Positions 55,077 to 64,000 of a stretch of DNA of 64,000 bases are shown here, one piece after another. Each line of letters starts with the position of its first letter. Positions within the stretch are counted from its first letter, which is position 1. A program made the translations under genes and the position numbers. Source of the stretch: Mycogone perniciosa (Eukaryota > Ascomycota > Sordariomycetes > Hypocreales > Hypocreaceae); assembly GCA_025331125.1 (NCBI GenBank), contig JAOALB010000090.1:124001-188000 (forward strand), read 5' to 3'. The notes below the pieces were generated by a model, which was not told where the DNA came from, did not search any database, and saw only the letters and a program-made list of their open reading frames with translations.

Positions 55077-55709
55077 TGTTTGCAGGCGTTGAGGCGCCTG
55101 TGTAGGTGTGTGGATCGGATCCTGTTGGAGGGTGAGCGATTTAATGCTCTCTATAGACCTCTCTGCCTGCAGCAATTTGCTGTTTCTGCTATACCTTAAG
55201 TATCTGCTAGTACGGAGTACCCCATGCAGAATACGAGCAGGTCAAGTTTATAGGGCTGAAGCAGACAACCAACCAGGTTCCGACTATTCCGCAGAGATCG
55301 GTAAACTAATAGAAGGCTGAGCAAAAGATGGTATAAGCGGGTTGTGGAGATGCCGAGGACCGTTGTCGGACGTTGTCTTCGGCAGCTTGACATGTAAGAC
55401 TTGGAAGCTTATAAATACTAGAATAACAGTAGGTAAGAGAAACGTAAAATAGTGAGAAAGTCTAATAACGTGATACTACAAAGAATAGAGAAAATGACCC
55501 GATTAAGGGATAGTGGGAAATTCTATTTAGGAGACTGATGGTTCAGAGGATATAAAATATTTAGTACTATGTAATAAATACTATGTCATACGAATGACGA
55601 CAGACGGTTACGAATGCGTTCTCCTCACACTTACTCCTCACGTTACTTCGTACACAGACTCACTCTCCTCCTCTGTCCTTAAATAAAACATATGGGAAAA
55701 TAGCTCACA
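55077..55709. other. intergenic with palindrome half-sites
   Basis: Contains TAGTACGGAGTACC at about 55208-55221. AT-rich near 55420-55600. No gene recognised. Confidence 0.5.
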
Positions 55710-56992
55710 ATGTCTACTATTCGCATTGGCACCGCCTCTCCCTCTACGCAATCCACCACTCCCGCTACACTCACCCACCTGGCGCAAATCGCCCAGCGCG
55801 CTGCTCAGCTCAACATCGACCTGATTCTGCTCCCCGAAGCCTTTATTGGGGGATACCCGCGCGGCACCTCATTCGGATGCGTCATCGGCAGTCGCACGGA
55901 GGAAGGACGAGAGGAATTCGCACAGTACTTTGAAAACGCAATTGACCTCGGTGATACGGTTGGCGATGGCGCTGGTGCGGGGACCAAGTGGGTGAGGAGA
56001 GAGCTGGATGGCTATGGGGAGGACAGCAGGAAGCAGAGGGGCGATGGGTCGAGAGAGGAGCTGGAGAGGATTGCGAGGGAGACGGGCGTGTTCATCGTGA
56101 CGGGGTGTATTGAGAAGGCGGGTGGGAGTCTGTATTGCGCGGTGGTGTATGTGTGTCCGAAGGAGGGCATTGTTGGGAAGCGCCGCAAGGTATTGCCGGT
56201 ATGGCTGCAATTGGCACCCCCTTTATCATTTGTGAGAATGGCATTGCTGATCCTGAGAGATAGACTGGCGCCGAACGTCTCATCTGGGCGCAGGGCAGTC
56301 CTGCGACTCTCCGCGCGATATCCACCACCATCCGGGGCGTGCGGATCAACCTCGCAGCAGCCATCTGCTGGGAGAACTACATGCCCCTCGTGCGTCAGGC
56401 GCTCTACTCACAGAACATCAACCTATACCTCGCTCCCACGGCCGACGCCCGGGATGCCTGGCTGGGCTTGATGCGCACTGTCGGCGTCGAAGGGCGATGC
56501 TTCGTCGTCAGCAGCAACATGTGCGTGAGGGAGGGCGCAACTGATGTCGTTGTGCCGGTGAGGAGTGCGAGGAGGCTCTCGATCAGCACGGAGGATGGGT
56601 CGGATATTGCGCCGCCGAGTCCGGCGAAGAGAACGAAGCGCAGAAAGTCTGTCTTTGATGAGGATGGGAATGAGATTGTGCTGTGCTGTGATGAGGATGG
56701 CCATTGCCAGCCGAAGCAGCAGCGTCAAAGTACGAATGGAACCACAGCTGCAGTGCAGACGAAGAAGTCTGGTTCGTTCGTGTGTCGCGGAGGATCATCG
56801 ATTGTTGGACCGTTTGGCGATGTTCTGGCTGGGCCGCAGTGGGAGGATGACGATAACATTATCTACGCGGACGTCGACTTTAGGGACTGCATCAAGGGCA
56901 GATTGGACTTGGATACAGCCGGGAGCTACTCGAGGAACGATTCGTTCAAGTTTAGCGTTGCAGGGCTGGACTTGGATCCTTTGCCATACTAA
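55710..56992 (+). CDS. nitrilase-family hydrolase
   Basis: Two-exon model: 55710-56198 and 56264-56992, giving 405 residues. The intron (65 bp, GTATGG donor, GATAG acceptor) is phase 0 and joins GKRRKVLP with TGAERLIW. The catalytic triad of the C-N hydrolase superfamily is visible: Glu43 (LLPEAFIGG), Lys160 (KRRKVLP) and Cys198 (AAICWENYMP). Such enzymes convert nitriles to acids or amides. A low-complexity insert at about 270-350 (SPAKRTKRRKS, CCDEDGHCQPKQQRQS) interrupts the usual fold and is likely a surface loop. It is cytosolic by lack of targeting signals. The nitrile substrate is unknown. Confidence 0.88.
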
Positions 56993-57159
56993 GGGATATA
57001 TGTCCCATCCGTCTGATCAAATCAATAACAAAGCAGAGTTGATTACCCATACTAATGACTCGCTATGTAACGCTATCCCATCATTGATACTGCCGTGAAG
57101 AGCTGGGCTCCACCGTCCAAAACGCCAAAAAGAATACCAATCCCCATACGAACGATCCC

Positions 57160-58236
57160 TCAACTCTGAGAATCGTTATTTGGGTGTGGTCTTTGACATG
57201 GCCGCCAGCCATTCTCGGCCGCGCACTCCGCCTCCGCTTCTTTTCTCTGCCTTTCCAACGCAGCTTGTGCCAAGATCTCACGCCGACTTAGCCCAGAGCT
57301 CCGTTCCCTAACACCGCCCAGGACAAACTCGCCGCCAGTCCAACCGCCGTCGTCCTCATGTACATCCTCCTCTTGATCCTCTTGACCCCAGATCCTATAT
57401 CGCGATGACTCGCCGACAGTGTGTCCGTTAGACTTCCAATCTGCAGCATCGACTTCGCGCTCAATCTGGTGGCATAGGTCCCAAAACACCCTGTCATGTG
57501 GGCCGTGTACGTTGTGCGTGAGTTCGTGGCACAGTGTCTTGCGGATTGTCTTGTAGTCTCTGTAGCCGTCATGCGCATCCGTCCGTAGGCGGAGTTCGAT
57601 GACTTCGCCCTGGTTGCGATTCAGACCCAAGATTCGAGACGTGCCCTCGTGCGTGGTCTGCGTGTGCGAAAGGGGCTCCATCTCCGTTAACAGCGCAACG
57701 GTGAACTTGTGCTTCTTCATCACCGCCTTGATCCCGGGATCCTCCTTCAGCCGCATCAGAATCATCTGGCTCCGTTCGGGATGCGGCAGGCCGTTGAGTG
57801 GTCGAACTTGGAGAAACGTGTATTTCGCATCTTCAGAAGATGCAGCCGGCTGTCGTCTGAGAGGCGCCTTGGCCTTGAGTCGTTGCGCCGTCCTAGCAGC
57901 GTTACGCTTAGTGACCTTGTCGCACATACTCCGGACTACTTGGACGTCTGCGGCTCCCGAGCCCATGAGCATCAGCGTCTTGCCTTGGAGGCTGCTGATG
58001 GGCATTTCTGGGTCCTTGAGCGGCATTTTGAGAAGGGGACCTTTAGGGACGATGATTTTCTGGTTGGCCACGGGTATGTCGAGTGTGGCTTCGATTTCGG
58101 TGAAGAGGTCTGTGACGGTGGCGTCTGGTGGGAAAGAGAAGTCGCATTTCTCTTTGCGATGAGATATGGTGATGGCGAGCCATTCTGGTTCTGACCCGGT
58201 TTGTGAGACGTCATCGAGAAACTTGTCGTCCGCCAT
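57160..58236 (-). CDS. WLM-domain metalloprotease with ubiquitin-like domain (Wss1-like)
   Basis: Single-exon gene for a 358-residue protein; the ATG at 58236 starts MADDKFLDDVSQTGSE. Upstream in-frame sequence looks like leader. Residues about 19-95 resemble a ubiquitin-like domain (SFPPDATVTDLFTEIEATLD, SSLQGKTLMLMGS). A WLM peptidase domain follows. The zinc motif is HELTHNVHGPHD from His237, which matches HExxH plus the GPH extension of the WLM group. WLM proteins include Wss1/Spartan-type proteases that remove DNA-protein crosslinks. The C-terminal end is charged and probably disordered. A SUMO- or ubiquitin-related role is an inference from domain order. Confidence 0.85.
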   Translation of the reverse strand: MADDKFLDDVSQTGSEPEWLAITISHRKEKCDFSFPPDATVTDLFTEIEATLDIPVANQKIIVPKGPLLKMPLKDPEMPISSLQGKTLMLMGSGAADVQVVRSMCDKVTKRNAARTAQRLKAKAPLRRQPAASSEDAKYTFLQVRPLNGLPHPERSQMILMRLKEDPGIKAVMKKHKFTVALLTEMEPLSHTQTTHEGTSRILGLNRNQGEVIELRLRTDAHDGYRDYKTIRKTLCHELTHNVHGPHDRVFWDLCHQIEREVDAADWKSNGHTVGESSRYRIWGQEDQEEDVHEDDGGWTGGEFVLGGVRERSSGLSRREILAQAALERQRKEAEAECAAENGWRPCQRPHPNNDSQS

Positions 58237-58776
58237 ATTGGGCAAAAGAGTGCTGGTGAAGGGGATGGTGATGAAGCTGATGGTGAGCTGAATGGAGCAG
58301 AATTGCGATGACAAATACAGCTTCGATCGAGATACGAGCCGAAGGGGGATGAACGATGCCGTAAAATTATGGTGATATGGTGTGTGATTCTGTACAAAGA
58401 GAACGCAAAGCCTCTTTATACAGAAACCAGTCGTCTTCAGGCGTAAATACGATTCCGATTCTTGAGAGACAAGTGGAAGAAAGTCGGTCTTCCCGCGGAT
58501 TCGATGCGGTGATGCGTTGCTTGGTAATACGTCACGACGCAGCTGCCTCAACGAGCTGGCCCAAGAGCTGCGCCACAGAGAGTGAGGCTAGTGCTTCGGG
58601 CTTCAGCGGCCCGAATGACAAAGCAAATGACATCATTGCTCTTCGGAAAGGAGCGGCCCGCTTTTCCGCGCCAAGTCCGTTGCTGATCTCTCTCATACGG
58701 AGCGCATCTACGAAAAACCACTTCGTAGATAATATGTACCATATTTGTCTATTCACGAATCAAGAAGATGCAAATA
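58237..58776. other. intergenic, promoter of the WLM gene
   Basis: No further gene recognised. This is the upstream region of the WLM gene, whose frame stays open to 58551 without protein-like features. Confidence 0.5.
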
Positions 58777-58890
58777 GGCGGAGTGCCCGAGTGGTTAAGG
58801 GGTTGCACTTGAACGGACAGAGTTCCAACTCTCTCCAACATTCGATATGCAATACGTTCGCGTGCGCAGGTTCGAACCCTGTCTCCGTCG
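58777..58890 (+). tRNA. tRNA-Ser (anticodon TGA) with a 33-base intron
   Basis: The acceptor stem pairs GGCGGAG with CTCCGTC, and the discriminator is G, as expected for serine. The anticodon stem is TTGCA/TGCAA, and the loop CTTGAA carries anticodon TGA. An intron of about 33 bases (58814-58846) follows A37. A long variable arm (ACG-TTCG-CGT) and T arm GCAGG-TTCGAAC-CCTGT complete a class II tRNA. A T-run follows at 58895-58900 as a polymerase III terminator. Confidence 0.92.
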
Positions 58891-61324
58891 GATTTCTTTT
58901 TGCTGGTGACCTATGATCATACTCACCGGCTTTGTTTTTTCTTTCAACTTTTTTCTCGTTTGGATTAATAGCCGTTTTCGAAACTAACGGCCCGCTGATG
59001 GCCGGCGTGCGAAACCCGTTCCGAAGCCAGGCAAGGTACGGCGTCTCCCACCAGATCCGCGGGAGAGCCTGTTGCATGCATTTTTGCGAGCCATTAGCCC
59101 ATCAGTCTTTCTGGTCTGTCCTCCATATGTCCTCTGCATCATCTGCACCTAAAATTATCCAGACTAAATAAACCCCGCGTCCGGGGTATCACCATTCGGA
59201 TGATGCGGCAGGACACCATCGCGTCGCGTACTGCTCGTGGTGGGAATCTCGGACAGTCAGTCGGCAGCGACACTTTCAGGACGGAGGAACTCGGTATTTC
59301 ATGAGCTGAGTTGGGGAACCGAAATCGAGTAAAATGACAGGTCCATGAAGCACTTGCACGTGCTTCTTGTAACACGAGCAGAGTGCAATGCGGGGAGCAA
59401 GCATCAACATTGAGTTCTAACCGTTTTGTAGCCGGACATAACGGTTCACGTCTGCCGTATTCGCGCTATAGCTGTCTATATGTGCCCATCTGATGCGTGT
59501 CATAATCAAAGATGTCGAGCAGAATCAGCTCTGCTTCCATTATGATGGCCACCAGGTGTCACGGAGTAAAAACTCGCCTTCGGGGCGGTAAGGCCGCCGC
59601 TCTCCAGACTCCCACATTGCCGGCCCAGTCGATGTAGTGCATTGAAGCTCATGCGTGTGGGTTAGGCATCAACGTAGTTGTACATAGTAGAGTTTGTCGA
59701 TCTTCAGGAGTTGCAGGCTGAGCAAGACATTTGACCAACGAGCAGCAGCTGTGTGCTTTACGAATAGGCCTCCACGTCATTAGGTCGTTGAGGAGCCTGG
59801 GGCCTCCTATTCCCTGTCCACTACCTGTCTCGTCTTATTGCGAGTGCCTCAGTCTATGGTTTCAGGTCGCGGGCGACTCTTAAAAAAATCCTTTCAAAGG
59901 GTGCTCCATGAGATTGGCCTTGACGGACACATGCAAGGTCACACGATATTTGCTTGAAGCTCGCAAATTTGCAATTTCAGTATCTATTATTAGATGGGAG
60001 ACGCGACTTTTGTACTCCGTACGTAGTACAATGAATGAACGCATAGCATGTCTCACATTGTTGGCTTGGCATGAAATTGTTAAAGTAGTACTGTTAGACA
60101 AGCAAAAGAATTCACCAAGATTGGCAAAACCAGAAGTGCACTTACACAGCCTCTATCCTACACTGAATGAGGCCCAAATGGACATGCAAACGGACAGGTT
60201 GGGTGAACTGTTATCAATCAAGGTGCGTAAGTATGCGTTGGACTCCCTTTTAGGTGAGGATGAGGAACATTGTGCATACACATATGCACATTGGACTCCG
60301 CATCGTCGGCACTTGATGAGGCTCCTCACCATGCCACATCCAATAAGCGACTGCCACTTACGATGCCTACATCGACACATTCACTGACGTCTGATAAGCA
60401 AGCTTTTCTATACATAGTATTAGCAAATGCGAGTCGGTGCACATGCTCCATCTTACCTGTCAAGACTGGCCGAATATGCTTGACCCGCTCTACTGCACTA
60501 CTGCATATCAACGTTGGCGAGGCATTCAATAGCAATGTATGGCCAACTTGGATCGTCGTGACTCCTCTTTTGACTGTTGAATGCATGTCGAGTTACTTTT
60601 AGTCGGTAACCCATTCAATTCTATAGGGAGAGTAATACTATGCTATAGTGACGGTATGATATAGGAAAGTGTCTTTGCATACTGCCATGTCACACAAGCC
60701 TCACGAAAGTGACGTCCAGATGGACTTGCATCCAAGCGAGGTAACATACATACCTGGTTTCTACCTAATACTTGCAGAGGATGTAGAGGGGTAACACTTT
60801 GGTTCTGTATATCTAGAATGTCACCAAATGCTAAATAGGGAAAAATCTAGGCGTTTTGATAATGGTAACTACTGTGGGATGATATGATACCCTGCAACCT
60901 CCTTTCATTGTTCCACCGGGGCTGATTCATACAGGCACCTAAAGCAAAGGGCCGAGCCTTGATAACTGAACCTCGCTGTGAAACGACGACCAGAATGCCA
61001 AAGATGTTCATCAGACCCTTGTATGTGCCAAGAAGAGTGTTGGACGTGCAAATTCACCAGCAGGCTGCCACGTCGAAAGTCAACGCATCCCCTCTTGACC
61101 GACGCAGGATCCACGCATGAGTGATATGAGATGTCACACGTTGAACTTGGTGTACGGAGGAAGCGATGGTTGATGCTGCCCAGCAGGTAGACCGGCAACA
61201 TGTTCTTGTACATGTGTAGTATTGCGAACAGTCCACGCCCATCTTTATGGATATATAAAGCACGATATCGTATCTATGGGACCAAACCATTCATCATATC
61301 CATCACCAAGCACAATAGGCAAAA
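58891..61324. other. intergenic, no gene recognised
   Basis: About 2.4 kb with only short, overlapping frames. It contains a TGTACTCCGTACGTAGTACA palindrome at 60011-60030. Confidence 0.5.
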
Positions 61325-62867
61325 ATGATTTTCTTTTCCCCCAACTGCACACTTCCCCCAGGGGAAAGCAGCGGATTCATCACCGGTCCAAATACCAGAT
61401 CAACCCTGGAGATTGTCTGGGGCTGTATCAGTATCATCCTCCTCTCAACTTGGTCAATTCTTCACCTTGACCTCCCTGCTCATCTCACTACAGAGAAGGG
61501 CCCCAAGAGATCCTGCAAGCGTTTCCGCCAGAATTTCTGCAAGCGTTTCCGCCAGAATTTCTGCAAGTGTTTCCGCCAGAGTTTCTGCAAGCAGGTCTAT
61601 TTGCTCTGGCGCAAGGTGTTTTGGATGGGTCTGAAGCTCTTTTCTCCAGAGTTTGCCGCAACAGGCTGTGCTAGAAAGATCTTCGCCACCCGGTCGAATT
61701 CAACGAGATTGCAGCAGTGGGCACACCACGATGGCGTGCCCTGGAGTCTTAAGCACACGATCCTTGTGGATATGGGCGGCATTGCTCTGCGCTTCAAGAA
61801 CAACGATCCCGAATGGGCTCCAACTAAGGACGACAATCATGCTTTCATCCATGAATTCTGTGTCAAACAAAACAGGATTCTGAAAAAGTGTGGGAAAACA
61901 CCATGGAGCTTGTTAAAGAAGCATGTTGACTATGCCACTAAGAAAGTGGAAGAAATAGAGAACAACGAGGAGGTGGACTTTGCGACCATAAGCAAAGACG
62001 TCGCTGCATTGGCTGGCGACATCTGGATCCTGGATTCCAACCAACTCGCCATTGCGAGAAAAATGGAAGTTATCAAGAAACTGCCACACATTGGGGAAGA
62101 CGAGATTACCGACAAGAGCAAGGCCGATTCCCTGATAAAGTTTCTGGCCATACTGCATTGACTTCGTCAAGCCCAAGGACGTCAATGTTCCTTTCTACCT
62201 TGACGTTGACGTTGACGAGTTGGAGAAGGAGGACTATTACCAGGCGTTCAGCGCCATTGTCGACGCGGCTCCATTTGCATACCTGCAGGGCAAACGCTAC
62301 TACATGCCCACTTCCACCCTCCACGATCTTATCGTGTATAAACCCGATGATGAGGTCAAGGTTAAGGGCGAACCATGCACAGAGGTGTCGGATTGCTGGT
62401 GCGAGTGTTGTGAGAGGTGCCGATGGTCCGTATTTGATGGGGATGAGCTGCGCAGAGCACCCGACTGCAATATTTGCAAAAAGTCCATAATGTCCAAAGG
62501 CATGGCTGATTGTCTCTCGCTGCTTATTGGATTCGTCTCGGCCACGTCGTTTGGCGGAGTCCATCTGTTCTCGTGGAACAGCCACTTCCCCACCGAGATC
62601 GAGCGGCTGCTCTGGAAAATCGCCGCGATCATGACTATCGTTTTGCCTTATATATACATTTGCTCTCACCTCTTTTTCTTTAATGTTCCCATTAAGACAT
62701 TAAGCAAAAAGAAGCGGCGGAATATGAGGATGGGCCTGCTGGCTATTGCCATTTGCTATGTCCCCTGTCGACTGTTTCTCATCGCCGAGAGCTTTAGGGC
62801 GCTCTATTACATGGAGCCGATGGCCTTCAGATCGACATGGACCCAGAACATTCCGCACGTAGGGTAA
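61325..62867 (+). pseudogene. broken multi-pass membrane protein of an expanded fungal family
   Basis: Two frames read as one disrupted gene. Frame A (61325-62161, 278 codons) starts with ATG and has a first membrane helix (IVWGCISIILLSTWSILHL), then WRKVFWMGLKLFSPEF and KADSLIKFLAILH before a stop. Frame B, open from about 62162, continues with DFVKPKDVNVPFYLDVDVDE and YYQAFSAIVDAAPFAYLQGK. It ends with two or three membrane helices (LLWKIAAIMTIVLPYIYICS, RMGLLAIAICYVPCRLFLIA) at 62867. Frame A and frame B are offset by one base. In related proteins a further helix and about 50 residues lie between FLAIL and the KP-DV-VP block. Their loss together with the shift suggests an internal deletion. 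No intron of normal size repairs it. The function of the family is unknown. Confidence 0.6.
61514..61594. repeat. three tandem 24-base copies coding CKRFRQNF
   Basis: The unit TGCAAGCGTTTCCGCCAGAA plus TTTC is repeated three times with few changes, plus a partial fourth copy. It encodes CKRFRQNF-CKRFRQNF-CK and CFRQSF within the membrane-protein frame, just after its first helix. Confidence 0.95.
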
Positions 62868-64000
62868 GATGCAGGACAGGGAATGAGAGGGCCATCACCT
62901 ACGTACCTCCTCGCAGAAGAATTGTTCGAGATGGCCGCTGAGGTTCTAAAGGACAACAGGCCCCGGGTAGGAGGCTTGACATTCGTTTGACAGTCGTGAC
63001 TCATAGTCTTTGCATACCGTTTTTCTTTTGTATCTGTCGGAGAAGGGATGGATCAATGGGAAGCAGTCGATACAGTTGATGTTCATTTTGTAGCTTGAAC
63101 CGCCAGCATAGGCGACCATTCATTATTAATCCACTCTTTTGAAAGGCAAGGCTCGTGAAATTAGAGAAGACAGCATGAATAAAGCAGATGACGCCTGGGA
63201 TGATGTTCACTAGTATAACCCTAAGCTGACAGATGGGAATAGTAATAGAGATCGCGAAGTGTTATTATATATACTACTATAACGGATCTAAAGCTAAAGT
63301 CATCCTCAAATAGTCTCACATTTAAGGTGATTGACGGGATGTGTGGAGCAAATCAGGGTCCAGACGACCTAAGGCCTGAGTGAAAACCGCACATAGATCG
63401 GCGTCATAGCCAAGGAGCGTACCGATCGTGCGTGCGTGCTTATCCCGCGTCTTGAAATCATAAAACAAGGAACGGGTGACTTAGTGGAGGCGATGCCCTA
63501 AGTTTGAATGCCATCGGAAGTGCGGAGTTGGGTCAGCATCCTGCCAGCCTTGTTCGATAGAAATCGCATCTTCAGGGGCAACGGTTTGGGCCGACCCCTG
63601 TAGGGTAATCAGCCCACAGTATCTGCTCGGTTCCAAGTCATGGCAGCGAGCAAAGTGGATAGTTGCATGGAGGTTCCCCGGGATAAAAGCTCCTTTACCA
63701 GATTGAAGCTTACTTCCTCGTGGCAGCGAGTCATGGCACGTATGACAACCAAGCTGAGAGCTCACGTTTGTCGTCCCGTATTTTGGAAGCCTCGGATCAA
63801 CCGGGCCAAGGCCTCACTAGCGACACAATCGTCCGCAGTTAAAATGAAGACACCAATCCTATAAAACGCCATCGAGTTCAAAGGGGCATTGTACTAAGGT
63901 AGCGGATATGACAGGAGACAACTTGTGTGACAGCTCAAGTGCGAAAATAGCTCATTATGACACCTATTTCGGGCTGGAGACGAATGTACGCGTATTTCAC
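62868..64000. other. right-edge region, no gene recognised
   Basis: About 1.1 kb with short frames on both strands (for example 63481-63765, minus) and no recognisable family. A gene continuing past the edge cannot be excluded. Confidence 0.4.

Noticed and set aside
62126..62160. 35-base GTTTCT...CAAG stretch as an intron repairing the membrane-protein gene
   Set aside because: Too short for a fungal spliceosomal intron and would not restore the missing helix.
1..64000. CRISPR arrays, bacterial operons, ribosome binding sites, prophage or insertion sequences
   Set aside because: The window is clearly eukaryotic; no regularly spaced repeats with spacers and no transposase reading frame were seen.

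Overview
This window is nuclear DNA of a filamentous ascomycete. Genes lie on both strands, introns are short (about 45-120 bp, GTAAGT-type donors, CTAAC/CTGAC-type branch points), there is no operon structure, and tRNA genes carry introns. The protein set (PalA/Rim20, Mre11, HAL2/Met22, MCH1, GH125 mannosidase, GT31 type II glycosyltransferase, flotillin-like protein) is typical of Pezizomycotina. Abundant short TACGGAGTA/TACTTCGTA palindromes and the protein flavour suggest Sordariomycetes, probably Hypocreales. That placement is an inference.

Layout. 0-3 kb: 5' part of a GH125 alpha-1,6-mannosidase gene running off the left edge, and a macro-domain protein. 3-7.7 kb: one doubtful gene, then a palindrome-rich intergenic stretch. 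7.7-27.4 kb: dense conserved block: GT31-like glycosyltransferase, PalA/Rim20, tRNA-Thr, MCH1-like transporter, F-box protein, OB-fold protein, HAL2 3'-phosphoadenosine phosphatase, NAD-dependent epimerase, a PY-motif protein and a second F-box protein. 28.7-47 kb: low-density accessory region. It holds a class I terpene cyclase (7 exons reconstructed), two secreted proteins, a cytochrome P450 (5 exons), a copper-fist regulator, a decayed multicopper-oxidase-like fragment, a secreted lyase/lectin-like protein and another decayed coding stretch. 47-58.3 kb: conserved again: flotillin-like protein, a phosphatidylserine-decarboxylase-family enzyme, Mre11, tRNA-Asp, nitrilase, WLM metalloprotease. 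58.3-64 kb: tRNA-Ser with an intron, and a multi-pass membrane-protein gene that appears broken by an internal deletion.

How the genes may work together. The terpene cyclase (minus strand, 28.7-30.3 kb) and P450 (plus strand, 35.8-37.5 kb) form the best candidate for a small, possibly undescribed terpenoid locus. A copper-fist factor at 39.6 kb and an adjacent multicopper-oxidase relic suggest a former copper-linked pair. The housekeeping genes show no functional grouping. Exon coordinates were derived by hand from splice signals, reading-frame phase and family conservation; they are models, not transcripts.
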